Both the position numbers and the translations under genes were made by a program. Of a stretch of 64,000 bases of DNA, positions 23,671 through 35,630 are shown one piece after another (the stretch's first letter is position 1; every line of letters begins with the position of its first letter). The notes below the pieces were generated by a model that searched no databases, was not told the origin of the DNA, and saw only the letters and a list, made by a program, of their open reading frames with translations. This DNA is from Paramecium octaurelia. Its lineage: Eukaryota; Ciliophora; Oligohymenophorea; Peniculida; Parameciidae. The stretch is from contig CAJJDP010000026.1 in assembly GCA_905182995.1 (NCBI GenBank), forward strand, positions 604,879-668,878. Direction: 5' to 3'.

Positions 23671-24257
23671 ATGCTCAAAATTTTCAGATAGGCAAATTTA
23701 TTTAAGCCTTAGTTCATGAGAAGATATGATCAGGCCAATTCTCCTCTGCATATAGCCATTGGGGACACCTCTGAGTTGAGAACAAAGCTATTCCCAGAGA
23801 AGAGGAGAATCCCAGGGAGAAAAGGCAAAATAATCTTAGCATTTGGTGTTTTATTCTAAGTGTGGGGCATAATGCATATAGTGGAAGTGAGAAGACAATT
23901 CAAGTATAGTTGAATGGTTAAATAAATTAGACGCAAAGAATTAGAGTTGAAAAAGATGCAGAGGAAATCATTGCCATTTTACTAAGCAATGCAAGATATC
24001 AGATATCTGGCTGCAGAAGACAAGAGGAATATATTGATAGAGGAATTGTTTGCTGAACACGGATCCGATTACATCAAGTAGATCACTGACATCTATCACC
24101 AGAAGGATGTGTGGTATGATAAATGAATTAAGAACATAGGGTTCCATTCAAGAAGAGAGCTGCTCATCAATACACCAGAGCAACCAAGGATCCCTACCCT
24201 TATTTCGATATTCCAGGATCACGCTTCTTGCACGGCTACGACGTATACAACATTTGA
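23671..24257 (+). CDS. Small single-pass membrane protein, possibly mitochondrial
   Basis: Two introns (27 and 26 nt) leave 178 codons. The start MLKIFRQANLFKPQFMRRYD is basic and could be a mitochondrial presequence. One hydrophobic segment (KIILAFGVLFQVWGIMHIVE, about residues 52-72) is followed by a charged helix and a C-terminal part ending DPYPYFDIPGSRFLHGYDVY. The protein resembles in layout small accessory subunits of respiratory complexes, but I do not recognise a family and that role is inference. If the second intron is ignored, the frame ends at a TGA that overlaps a spurious ATG; splicing it (it ends ...GAACATAG) joins the two halves smoothly. Confidence 0.7.
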
Positions 24258-24288
24258 TTTAAATCATAAATATTAAATAAATAAAAGA

Positions 24289-25340
24289 ATGTTAAGAATA
24301 ATCATTGCGTCATTGTTCCTCTCCTCAGTGATCTCTGCCACTACTAAACCCACCATAGGCATCTTAACGAACCCCTCTGATTTGAAAGATTACGACAAAT
24401 CCCTCTACTCTTATTTTCCTTCTAGTTATGTGAAATGGATCGAGTAAGCTGGAGCCAGAGTGATTCCAATTCATTGGGATAGTTCTTATGATGAGATTAC
24501 CTCCACATTAAATTAGATTAATGGAGTTCTATTCACTGGGGGAGATGTGGACCTCTATTTAAATAATACTCAACCGGGTTTCACTTTTAATAAATTTACT
24601 GACACAGCATCCTTTATATTTCAAAAGGTAATTCAATTTAACAAGGCTGGCAAATTCTATCCTCTACTTGGAATATGCTAAGGTTTTCAATTGATCAATT
24701 ACATTGCCTCATCCTACTATGAAGTACTGACCAGAATGACTGATGATTTGGGTAAGTAAAGGTTGCTAGAGATCAATTCAGAAGAAGATTCATTTGTCTT
24801 GAAATCCATCGACTCCGTCACCTTGGAATATCTGAAGAATGTTGGTAATCCTACTTTTTCGATTTAATAGATGGACCATACTATTCTCATAATTGGGGAG
24901 TTGTGTAACAAACCTATGAAAAAGCTTACTCTTTGGGAGCATTCTTCAAAATCATAGCATATAGCAGAGACGGCGCGAATTTGAAATACATAGCCATTTG
25001 TGAAGGCAGAGAAGTCCCCATCTATGGATATCAGTTCCATCCAGAGAAGCATCAATTTGAATGGATAACCAAAGCTACCCACGATGTCTAACACATCACA
25101 TATTCGTAACAATTGGCTATGGATTTCGTTGCAATGGCTAGAAAGAATGACAACGCTGTCTCCGATGAGGAATTAGCCAAACTGATCATTTACAACTATA
25201 AGCAGATAAATAGAATGGAAATACCAAATACTAGCTTTTCTTAGGTCTATTTATTCGATAGAAATCGAAATGAAACCAAATCTGACCAACAATAACTAGG
25301 CATATATTAGAATATCAAATTCTTCATAAAACGTCATTGA
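24289..25340 (+). CDS. GGH: Gamma-glutamyl hydrolase
   Basis: One intron (26 nt) leaves 342 codons. A signal peptide (MLRIIIASLFLSSVISAT) precedes the class-I glutamine-amidotransferase-like fold: PTIGILTNPSD, YVKWIEQAGARVIPI, GVLFTGGDVDLY, the nucleophile in PLLGICQGFQL near residue 129, DGPYYSHNWGVV, and the catalytic histidine in GYQFHPEKHQFEW near residue 241. The enzyme removes gamma-linked glutamates from folate polyglutamates in lysosome-like compartments or outside the cell; the signal peptide agrees with that location. The C-terminal 40 residues are lineage-specific. Confidence 0.93.
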
Positions 25341-25386
25341 ATGTTTGGTTTTCTGTATGTAACAAAAATATTAATAAAATAATTAT

Positions 25387-27523
25387 ATGCTACCCTCTGT
25401 AACGCCTATAAAAGAATTTCAATCATAGCCCTTAGTTAGAAAAATCATGAAATCCCAATTAGAAAGCACAATCAAATCCAATAAGTCTTCATCTGATATC
25501 ATTAATAAATAATGCAAATCCTCCTATCAACATTATCGAAAATAGAACAATCAATAAGAAGAAATCTAAGTGCAAAAACTCTTTTTCAGGAATCGCGAAA
25601 GCTCCTCCAGAGATACTCCTCCCTCATTTCTAATTACAAAGCATTTCGAAAGTAGATAAGAAATGAAGCCGCTAACAATTGAAGAAACCAAGTACTAAGA
25701 AAAGATTGAGTTTCACGGCAAACGATTGAAGTTAAATCAGGATTCTATTGAAAACAACCTCATGAAAAGTTTCTAACGCTTTCGATTACAAGAAAATGTC
25801 TGTCAGAGATCCATTGTGACTTCACAAAGAGCCAAACGGTCGTCCATTACGATGGAACAGATACCAACCAGAGATCGCTTTTTTACAAAATCAGCAGGGT
25901 AGTTGTTATCTCTATTTTAAGAATGCGACAAATTGTAATTGTTAATCAGTTATATCTCAACACAAGTTCGTTGCAATATATTTTCATGTATGTCCCTGAT
26001 CATTCAATTAAAGACAAGTCCGTTTTCGAGGAATTCACTTCAGTTGTCAAGAATAGGTTTTTATCAATTTTATGAATAGACTCAAAATTAATTCCAAAAA
26101 AATATACTTCTATTTGAAAGACGGGACTCCTGTTTACTCTCATCTAGATATTCCCCCCAAATAAAGTGTTCTAATTTACTCAACCTCTACCGTCTACAAG
26201 TAGATATTTAATCCATAATTGCTCTATCTCGAAAATTGCTGTTCCCTTTACAATTGCGAAGAAAGCACAAAGAAAAATGAGCCAGATTATACTCAATAGA
26301 TCGATAGCATCATTCATACATTAGTGCATTAAAATTACCAATCAATCGATGACGAATATCAAGTGGATAAGGTCCCAGAAGAAATTGAAATCAATCAATA
26401 ATTTATGAACTCAAAAGAACTCAAGCACTCTTATAAAGAAATCAAAAGAAATAAAAACTTTAAACCAATCATCAACAAAATGTTCTAACCTTGCAATGCT
26501 GTCAAACAGAAGAATTACATCCAATAATATATGAATGATGAATACATAATCAAAAATCCCAAAATAGAGAAATTGGAGAAAATAGAGGGATGGTACGAAT
26601 AACAATTGAAAAAGATTAAGTTCAAACCAGAGGAGGAGAACTCAAATGAGGATTTGATGGCTGTTCATATTGACAGTGTCTCAAGTCAATAGACTATTGA
26701 AAAGTATTTAATTTGATTTACATCAATTAGTTAAATAACTTAAGCGGCCTAGTTGTTGGAACCCCTCTTGAAGAAATTCTTGAATCAAAATAGTGGCTAC
26801 TCACAAGAAGATGGACCTGAAGTCAACTTTAACAACGATGAGGAAGAGGAAAAACCTTTATCCATTAACCATATCGAATAGAATATTAGGGAATTAATCA
26901 CCAACAAAGGAAGTCTCCACAAATTATTAAAAATCAACAAGGAACTCTTTATCTAGGGGATCCCAAAGATACTGTCTGAAACAAACTTCTCCAGATATGA
27001 ACTACACAACACTTATATACTTTATTGCGCCTTACAATAAATTACTTCTCAACGATATAGATACTATAATGTAGATGATGGAGTGGATTATAACACTTAT
27101 AGAATGGGGATTTATTAGATATTTATGCAGAGTGAATATTTGGCCTAGGAAATCTTCAATAAGATCGATTTTAATTATAGTGGTTTTTTGAATTGGAATG
27201 AATTCCTGAAATTGATGGTAAGTATTAGAGCAAAAACTTTGGTTTAAAAATTAGACCTATTTATTTAAATTTCAGATAAGGATGGCAATGGATAATTATG
27301 TTGGGACGAGATTTTTGAATTGTCCAAAGTTTGTTTATCCAAGTATATCTAAAATAGTGATGATTTCTTGGATATGCTATGCGAATACTACACTAGACTA
27401 ATCTTTAAAGTTGTAGAGAAAGAACCACATGAAGAGATTCCATTTTCAGCCATCAAAGATGCTATCTTGTAATAAAAAGAAGACTCGGATTTACTATGCA
27501 TGTTTTGTGGAGCTGATATTTGA
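25387..27523 (+). CDS. Doublecortin-like and EF-hand protein
   Basis: Three introns (23 nt ending AAG, 23 nt, 27 nt) leave 688 codons. Residues about 165-245 resemble a doublecortin-type fold: IVIVNQLYLNTSSLQYIFMY, VFEEFTSVVKNRLKI, KKIYFYLKDGTPVYSHLDIP and SVLIYSTS. This call is tentative. Near the C-terminus are two EF-hands: a degenerate loop DFNYSGFLNWNE near residue 570 and a canonical one, DKDGNGQLCWDE, near residue 606, so calcium binding is expected. The long first and middle regions are Ser/Lys-rich. The third intron matters: without it the EF-hand part has no start codon, and with it the two halves become one protein. Microtubule or calcium roles are inference. Confidence 0.72.
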
Positions 27524-27742
27524 TTAATAAATATTTTTTCCTTTAATAGTTTTATTATTATTTAGGCCATATCATAATAATATTATGAATTATCTATTAT
27601 TTATATTTGATAATTTAAATGAATATAATTGCAATTTTTAAATCTAATAACTTGCAGATGAGACAAGTGTTTTCAAAAAATAACTTATTATTTGATTAAC
27701 TTTCAATTTTATAAATGGCAATTCAATGTTAAACAAATAATA

Positions 27743-28051
27743 TCAATCATATATTTCTACATATTATCTGATTGTTCCTGTGGTGAGTTTACTTTAACAA
27801 AAATAACAGCCACCAAAAAATGAAAGTGCCATAAGGATAGACAGAATAATTCTCCATCCATCGCTTAATTATGCTACTGATGTTACAATAGCTAAAATTC
27901 CAAAACCAAATGTAGCACCAAAACATATCAGTGCTTTTTTTCTGCACTTTCCACAATGAAAATGATGTTATGGCTTTTCTTCACGACAAAGAGTGCAAAT
28001 CAAAATTTGGTCAGCATTATTATAATACTTAGAGCCCTAAGTTTATCCCAT
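27743..28051 (-). CDS. Small zinc-ribbon protein with two membrane segments
   Basis: A single exon of 102 residues opens MGQTQGSKYYNNADQILICT. CTLCREEKPQHHFHCGKCRKK carries four Cys and His residues spaced like the start of a DHHC cysteine-rich domain (C-x2-C-x3-KP-x-x-HxHC-x2-C), but the DHHC catalytic quartet does not follow. Instead two hydrophobic segments follow at about residues 43-60 and 67-85. An N-myristoylation-like Met-Gly start is present. I do not know the family; it could be a truncated DHHC acyltransferase relative or an independent membrane zinc-ribbon protein. It is convergent with the doublecortin/EF-hand gene, 219 bp apart. Confidence 0.7.
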
Positions 28052-28190
28052 CTTTAATTATAATTATTTAATTATATTTATAAATATATAACAAATTATA
28101 TATAAGAAAAGATTTGCTTAGTATTTTTCTCTATCTTATCTTACTCCTTATACTATGCTCTCTATTTATCAATGCTACTTTGAATACCTA

Positions 28191-28903
28191 TCAATTAAAT
28201 TTGAGCTTCTTAATGCTCTGTTGCCTAAGCGTGTATACATTGTACTCCTTAGAGTAATTGAAATTTGTTTGATAGAACCTGTTTCTCCAATCTGATTTTT
28301 CTTTCCTAAACTTATTTTTGTATTTTATCATTGCTATCTTAAAGGCAGTGCCAGGATCAGAATGTTAAAATTGAGTTTACTATAAAGTAGACTCTAGAGA
28401 TTTATCAAATTTTGATCAATTAGTTTCTCTTATAATATTATTTTTTTTAATGTGCTCAAATTCAATAATCTATCATTCATTTATGCCCTCCTTATCCATC
28501 TAAAAATATTTTGCTATCTTAATTGAATTACAATTCCTGAATACTAAATTTCTATTAAATTAAATTAATTACAACTTCAAATTGTAAAGGTCCTCTTTAT
28601 TCATAATAAGTACACTATTATACTTTGGTTTCTATGAGGATTCCTCTATTTTACGAATTTTAACATAGTATTACACATAAAACCACTCGTCATAAATTAG
28701 TAGGCATAAAACTGTCGACATAATGCCCAAGACAGTTCTATATTGCATAAAATGCTACTCCAAAATAATTTAAGGGTTCTATTGATCTTCACATCAAGTT
28801 TTACTATCTCAAGATTGGGAATGGATTTCCGAGAAAAATAATAGAAATCTACAATTAAATAACAATTTATATGAAAAAAATTTATAATTTAAAACAATAA
28901 CAT
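28191..28903 (-). pseudogene. Lineage-specific gene with two in-frame TGA codons (probable decaying gene)
   Basis: From ATG at 28903, one 26-nt intron (GTAAAACTTG...CAATAG) puts everything in one frame of 229 codons down to TGA at 28191. Two TGA codons interrupt it, at 28473-28475 (after KEGINE) and 28416-28418 (after NIIRETN). Flanking sequence looks coding: FMQYRTVLGIMSTVLCLLIY (one possible membrane segment), DEWFYVQYYVKIRKIEE, and HSDPGTAFKIAMIKYKNKF followed by RKEKSDWRNRFYQTNF. Both TGA codons sit where tryptophan would fit. About four TGA would be expected by chance in 229 random AT-rich codons, so the evidence is moderate. It starts 10 bp after the PIG-V stop on the same strand. Confidence 0.4.
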
Positions 28904-28913
28904 ATATTATAAA

Positions 28914-30064
28914 TCAAGCCCACAACAGATAATTTGTAAACAGAATCAAGCCTCCCAAATTGAATTCCAATATATAAAATAATACCCACTTATTTATTTT
29001 ACCATCCTTTTTGTAAAAAAGATCTGCTAAACACCAATAAAATGGAATTTGAGTGCTAAAGAATCTGGTACTGCAATTTACATGTGCTATAAATGTTGTA
29101 ATTATGAATAAAATGATTGTTGGTAATATTATTGAAATTCCTTAAATATTATTCTTAATTGTACATGATTTAGTCATCCATTTGTATAACCAAAATCCTT
29201 AAATCAAAATACCCTGTATTCCCCAATATATAAAGAATAGCTTTCTTAACTTGTATGATGAGAGAAAACTCACATCCCAGAAGTTTTTCTAATGATTAAT
29301 CCTATGTTTACCTATATGTATCCATACGCATATGGAATTATGCCTTTGCACCATTCCATCTCATTTTATTAACAGTAATTCTTATATGGCAAATATAGCA
29401 TAACTCCAATACTGACGAGGTAGATCAGTGCAATAGGAATAGCCTCCAAAACAGTTGAGACAACTTATTTGAATTTCCTATCCTTTATCTAAATTATGGC
29501 TTTGACTAGATATGGATATCCTGAAAAGAGAATGAAAAACATCCCATTAGATCTTAAATGAATTGATAATGCAAACACTATCGAACTTAGATAGGTCTTT
29601 TGCTTTATTTGTAAATATATTGCAACTAACACTAGAAATGCAAAAAAGGATTCTGTATAGAGTGAATTAAAAAATACTGAAGCAGGAGTAAAGATAAATA
29701 ACAATGCTGATAATTAAGAGAATTTGTGATTATTGTTTGAGTAATGCATACTTATCTTGTAAATCAATTCTGTGGAAATCGCATTGCAAATTTTCTATAA
29801 AATCAATAGGCAGATTAAAGAGTTTGAAAACAATTTGCCTAATAACACTATTCCATATCCAAAGGCATGATTTTTAAAGTATCGATAATCATTTTCCATA
29901 ATTTCCATGTAAAACAAACTATCCCATCTAATAGCATGTTTGAAAAAATGACTATCTGTCACTAATTCAGTTGATTTATCGTAATCCTCTATCATTTAAT
30001 CTATCAAATAGCAGACTGGATGCCATAAAATAGAAATCAATAAGGAGATATATATTAATTTCAT
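28914..30064 (-). CDS. PIGV: GPI mannosyltransferase 2 (PIG-V)
   Basis: One intron (23 nt) leaves 376 codons. PIG-V landmarks are present: AIRWDSLFYMEIMENDYRYF (family WD-x-x-x-F/Y), LLFIFTPASVFFNSLYTESF, FALSIHLRSNGMFFILF, and near the C-terminus TFIAHVNCSTRFFSTQIPFYW followed by NYLLWA. There are about eight hydrophobic segments. The enzyme adds the second mannose to the GPI anchor precursor on the lumenal side of the ER. Paramecium surface antigens are GPI-anchored, so a working pathway is expected. At about 375 residues it is shorter than human PIG-V (493). Confidence 0.9.
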
Positions 30065-30103
30065 TATAATAAATATTCAATTTGCACGGGGAAGTTATAG
30101 GAC

Positions 30104-31093
30104 TCATAAATTAGTTTCTATAAAAATAAAGGAGTTTATTACATTTTTTAATAGAAATTATTTCAACAGGGGTATTAGGTTGTGATTTCTGATGACTCTG
30201 TAACATATCTGATCTAGTAATTCCGATGTTATCTGGTCATAATTTCTATTAATTTATGTTATAGACAACATCTCAATTACTTTAATGCCGTAGTAATCGT
30301 TGGCCACTTACAGATACCGACAAATCTCTTTCAATTAGTAGGGAGTGTGGAATTGAACTATGGACTTTAATATTATTATGCAAGTTTCTTCATTGTTTAG
30401 ATTCAGTAATTGTTTACACATTTCATCCCAGACCAATATTAGTTATTCTTCTTTGAAATGCTGCCAATTTGATAATTGAAGAATTTCAAAAGCCAACTAA
30501 CTATATTCTGTATTGAGTAATTGCAGGATGGAAATGGAGAGATCGGGTGATAGCAATTCCTATTTTAGTCTTATGAGCAAATGTAGACAAGTAAGTGCAG
30601 AAATCACATAATTTAGATTGATAGATTGCGACCATTTTAAGAGCTCATTGTAAATGGTATCTATTTCCATATCATTTAATGCGGGCATTTAAATTAGAAA
30701 TAATTCTAGAAATTATAGTGTCATTGGATCATTGAAAGCTAAAAATTATTGTATACCTGTCTCTTTAACTAATTGCACCAGCATAGGCTGTTAGGCCATT
30801 TCCATCTAATGAATTAAAACTATTAAAATCAAAATAACACATGAAATATACTTAAACACTTAAAACATAATAGCCCACATCCATTTAATATTAGATCGTA
30901 TCGATAAAATTCTGAATCAATAAATGATATAACTGGGATAAGTTGACATTGTGACTCATCATTATAATTTATTGGATTGATTCCTTAAATAAGTCAAATG
31001 ACTAGATATTACTTAATATTCTAGAGAATCATAGTGTTGTTGAGTAAGTATTTGTTCTAATTTATCCAATTTGAAAACTAATAGAGAGGACAT
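30104..31093 (-). CDS. All-helical repeat protein, weakly PSMD5-like
   Basis: Two introns (29 nt and a very short 19 nt) leave 314 codons. The sequence is a string of amphipathic helices, for example LVKETGIQQFLAFNDPMTLQ, LELFLIQMPALNDME, SALTCLHLLIRLKQELL and LAFEILQLSNWQHFKEEQ, in the style of ARM/HEAT proteins. The C-terminal part recalls the 26S proteasome assembly chaperone PSMD5/S5b, but the resemblance is weak and I give no gene symbol. The 19-nt intron is at the lower size limit; its removal is required to join two convincing coding frames. It ends 39 bp after the start of PIG-V. Confidence 0.6.
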
Positions 31094-31199
31094 TCTATTT
31101 TGTTGAAACAGTTTATTAAGTACAATTTATCGTTGCTTAGCTCGAAATTGCTACCTTTTTAACGCAATCATTAAATTTAAATTTTTTTTATTAATATAA

Positions 31200-33386
31200 T
31201 CATAATGTGTCTTGTGTAAAATAACTATTATCAGCTATTTTAAAAGGTTAGGCCATTTATCTAAAGAAATCTCGAACTACTGTGATAGCAGTCTCACTAG
31301 TAATATTTAAACATCTAGATTAGTCTAATTATTTATAAATCCATCTGGGCATTTTTTGCAATTTACTTTTCTAAGCAAATCTCTTATCAGCCATAATCAT
31401 AATTCCATAATCTTGCTTACCTCTTAGAACTCTACCCAAACATTAGCATGTTTATCTCATTGCATCAAATTCAATAAAATCATTTTTTGTTATTTTAAAT
31501 TTCTCTTCCAAGAATTTACATCTCTCTAAAATCAAAGTGTCTTTACTGTTCAAGGCTGGAAATCCAATTACAGCAACACATCTTCCATAATGACCCTCAA
31601 AATCTATACCTTCTGCAATCTTACCTCTTGCAATTGAAAATAAAGCAGCTCCTCTACCAACATCACAACATTTACGATATTATTATAATTTCTATGATGT
31701 CTCAGTTACATCCTTCGACTCTATAAATAATACTTTATTTTTTGAAATTTATTCCAAATACTTATCCTTTTGCCATTGTCTTGCCCATTCCTCCATTCGA
31801 CTATATGAAGGCATAAATACGATGAGTCCATCAGGAACATTTTCAGATAATTCCAGCAAAAAATTACCATAGTTCCGAGACACATCTTCATTGTTTCTTA
31901 AGGTAAATTCTGATGTCAACTCAGTTCCATCCTCAGACATACTTACAATGATAGGTTGAATGGAATTACGAGTCAACTCAATATCAATAGATTTAGCAAC
32001 AACTGGTTTAAAGTCTAAGATTTTGGGATAAATTTCAATTGGTGACATTGTACCTGATGTGAGAATGACAGATTGAAATTGTGCAAAGATATTTTTCATA
32101 GCTAATGAACTATCAAAACAAGCCAGAGTCATTAATTTTTCATTCAATGTCCCTTCATAGTTATTAGATTGAAATATTACTTTGAACCCTTCCTGATATT
32201 ATACTAAATACATAACAAATTGCGCAACAGAACTAAGCGGTCTAAATTTATCAGTTTCTGCAATTTGTAAAGTATTCAACAATAGATTTAATCGTTCTCC
32301 ACATTATTTGAGAGAATCAATATCTAAATTTCCTTCCTTCTAAATTTCTTCAGTAAACCCTTTAGTGTTATGCAATATTGCATGTGATGTCTTTAAAGCC
32401 TCAGAATTGTCCTTTAGTTTCTTCCTAAGTGAATTGATAACTCTTTTCATGAAATCAATGAAGTTTCTTGCTTTCCTAATTTGTCCAGGTATAACCATTT
32501 GATTCAATTCTCCCTATGGTTTATTTTCCAAATTTTTGATCAATTTCTTATATTCTTCATTCAACCTATTTTAGATCTCATTAGTTTCACTCTAAATTTG
32601 AGTCTCCACAACTTTGAGATTGTTGATTGCTTCAGCTAAAATGGGTTTATTCAATCTCACTGTATAGGCTTCAATGCAGACATCATCAATATTGTGAGCC
32701 TCATCGAACACAACAATGCTCTCTTTGATTTAGTCTTTTGACAATTATGAAGAAACTGCAGGATCAATCAAGTAGAGATAGTTATAAACAACAATATTAG
32801 CCTTTTTGATCATCTCTCTAGCAGTAAAATAGGGACATTGAACAGAATAAGCACCGTTCTTACGTAAATCATTTAAGCTGTAAACATCATTAGGGAGATT
32901 GGCAATGGTTTCTTTGGCGGATTTTTCATAATTCTCATAAAAGATGCATGTTTCACTTTATCCCCTTTTCACCCATTCAGCTGTTCGTCTCCTGCATTCA
33001 GCATCAACTCTGTCTTTTTAATTGACAACATCTGGATTGATACATAGGTTTTTTCTTGAACTCAATCCGACAGCGGTAAAATTATCGTTAAGACCTTCAG
33101 CTTTTCTGGCTTTCAAAACCAATCTGACTTCTTCTAATGTTTTCTCCATTTCTACAACTGTACGAGTGCAATAGATCAACTTTTTAACACTGTTGGGTCT
33201 TTATGCCAAATAGGCAATAATCAATGCTAGCAATGAGACTGTTTTCCCTGTTCCTGTAGGCATCTCCAAGATTCCATGTCCCTTTTCATCTAGAGTTTAT
33301 TTGAGGGCCTGCATATACTCTAACTATTCTTTATATAGAAATTTGTATGGGAAGATGACTTCGAGATCATCGATTACAAATTTCAT
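31200..33386 (-). CDS. ERCC2: TFIIH helicase XPD (ERCC2/Rad3)
   Basis: An uninterrupted frame of 729 codons encodes all XPD modules in order. [20 protein letters not shown] opens it; Walker A is [15 protein letters not shown] near residue 40. Four iron-sulfur-cluster cysteines lie between about residues 115 and 185 (NLCINP, ECRRR, ETCIFY, QCPYF). DEAH is present in [11 protein letters not shown] near residue 228. Lobe 2 holds [50 protein letters not shown], and [23 protein letters not shown] is the 5'-3' DNA helicase of TFIIH that opens DNA in nucleotide excision repair and stabilises the CAK module. It is the longest intronless gene in the window. Confidence 0.97.
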
Positions 33387-33425
33387 GAAAATTTTATTTA
33401 TTGATTTTATTTAAAATAATTACAT

Positions 33426-35576
33426 TCAAATTCCTGGAGGGGGTTTTGGAAAGTATGGATTTATCTAATTATTTTCATTCCATTTTAATGGTAATTTAAG
33501 TGTACTTTGCTCAAATTAAGGCAATTTATGTTGAATCTGATTCAACATTGATTCCAACCTCTGAACACTATTCTTGTCCGTCATTTCTTCATCAGAATCT
33601 TATGGTAAAAATATTGGATCTTTGGTGTCCCAACATTCCTAAGAGGATTGAGTATTCAAAGTCAACTATGTTGGTATAGTGAATTCCACTCTCTAAAATA
33701 AATTGAAATTCTTTTGATTTGGAACCTTCTTCAACTCCACTACCTTCTCCTGATATTCTGAAATTTAATCATCATCCAAACTTTCTCCTTGACTGAAATG
33801 AGAAGAACTTTCATCGACCTGGGATTAGATGTTAGTGTAAATGATGTTCTCCTTACTCATAATTTCTTCAGCTATAATCATGTCTTAGATCTCATCTGCT
33901 TTGTCAGAAACCACCTCATTCGTCTCAGATTTGCTTTGCAATTAAATACATTCAGGAGTCTTAAAAATAGATTGAAAATCAATCTATTCCTATGAAAAAT
34001 TACTATCGATGGTAATTTTTAACTCCTTCGATTTTACGACATTGTTTCTTAACAAAGTGGCGATGTACAACATATTGAGGATTGAGACTACAATAAAGAA
34101 AATGTTAGGCTATTCTGACATAACAACTGTTTATTAAGAGATCAGTATCTTTGGATCTTGTTTAATAATTTTCTTTAAGATTTATTCATTAAATTTTTGA
34201 TTTGACTTATAATTGATGAGAATCTCAGAATCCTACAGCACATCAGTTTAAATCTTTATTTTGTTGCGTCCAAAAGAGTTCAGTAATTCTTTTGCTTGCT
34301 ACTTGTGATATTTAGAATCAGAGTAGAAATTTTATTTACCCATGTAATCCACATGAAGAATGTCTGATCTGGAATTAGTAGCGATATTAGTTGCCATCGT
34401 TAGTAAAGATATATTCTGATGCTTTATTTATTGATTCTCAACTTAGAGCAATTGAATTTTCTGGCTGAAAGTGCTTCTTACATAGATATCAAATTGCTAG
34501 ACCTTTGTTGTCATCCCTGGATCCAATGTAATTACAGAAGGGTAGTAATTGACTGATCCCTTCTAAACTGAATAAGTCACATCGACTTCTATGATTTCAT
34601 ATTAAGTTCTAAAAGTCAATTTGCTGTTGGCCAATATTTCATAGTAATTTGTATTGATTATGACTTTCAATTCAGTTCTTGTATAAGGTTACATTTCAAA
34701 TGAAAATTTACGCTTTGAAGCTGATTTGATATCATTACGATTTGCCAATAACACTCTTATTTGATTCTTTTTCCTTTCATTTTATTTATAAGAAACATCA
34801 ATTTTGACTGGATTCGGATTATAAAACGAGAATATTTTTGTGTATTGTTAATAAATGCCTAAATTATTGAATTCAATTGTTGAATGCTATCCTTAGATAC
34901 TACATTGACCTAATTACTTTGTCTAGCACATTAGGTGTTTATCATAGACTATCAACTTAACCGGCACTCTTAAAAAATAGGCTATCTCTACTGCCAACCA
35001 AATTTCAAATGTCTTTGATCGAATTTCTGAAAGTGGCTGCTCGTAAATCATGGTGCAAACCTTAGTTTTTTATGTGGTTGAATTGGATGGTAAAACTATC
35101 TTTTCAAAATCTACCTTTAAAAGAGGAGATGAAGTGAATATATTTGTAATCATAAGTTCTTTGTTTATAAGATTCTTAAAATAAACATGTTTGGTAATTC
35201 GTACCTATTGATTCACAATGCTAACCTGAAAGTTTAGATAATCTATTATACATTCTATGAATGATCAATCAAACCCCCTGTTATATGAATTTCATCGATG
35301 TTCAAATATATCGCCAAGTCTGAATACCAAAACGGATTCTGATTCTCTAGACCTTCTATCTCTTGCACTATTGCTTTTACTTTATTCTAGCTCACAGAAT
35401 CCTACAACACCTAATTGCGAGCCTCTTTGGCTTAATGATGGTCACTCACACAAAAATGAATCCCTACACTTATGAAGGTGCATTTTCAAACCTTTAATCT
35501 GAAAGGAGTCCATGTTTTGCTTACAGCTCTCAATCTGCCTACTCTCTATCAAATATAATAATAAAAATAGGAACAT
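33426..35576 (-). CDS. TMEM131-like type I membrane protein
   Basis: Two introns (25 nt beginning GTG, 26 nt) leave 700 codons. A signal peptide (MFLFLLLYLIESRQIES) leads a lumenal region with beta-sandwich-like segments, such as VRITKHVYFKNLINKELMIT and GIYQQYTKIFSFYNPNPVKI, that resemble the PapD-like repeats of TMEM131. One membrane segment, NIFFIVVSILNMLYIATLL, lies near residue 490 and is followed by an acidic cytosolic tail ending NPYFPKPPPGI. TMEM131 proteins help secrete collagen and similar cargo in animals through TRAPP contacts; in a ciliate the cargo would differ. Family assignment rests on architecture and is moderate. It ends 39 bp from the XPD start. Confidence 0.6.
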
Positions 35577-35630
35577 TAAATTAATAATATATATAAATTT
35601 TATCTTAAACAATTAGTAATCACTTTCATC

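Noticed and set aside
24123-24257. Separate small ORF whose ATG overlaps the stop of the preceding frame (ATGA)
   Set aside because: A 26-nt intron joins both parts into one protein, which is the normal arrangement here; overlapping start-stop coupling is not expected in ciliates.
24864-25112. Open frame of 82 codons on the minus strand
   Set aside because: It lies opposite the gamma-glutamyl hydrolase C-terminal part, whose active-site sequence is clear.
26720-27523. Stand-alone EF-hand gene
   Set aside because: No ATG is available in frame at its beginning, and splicing a 27-nt intron fuses it in phase to the upstream gene.
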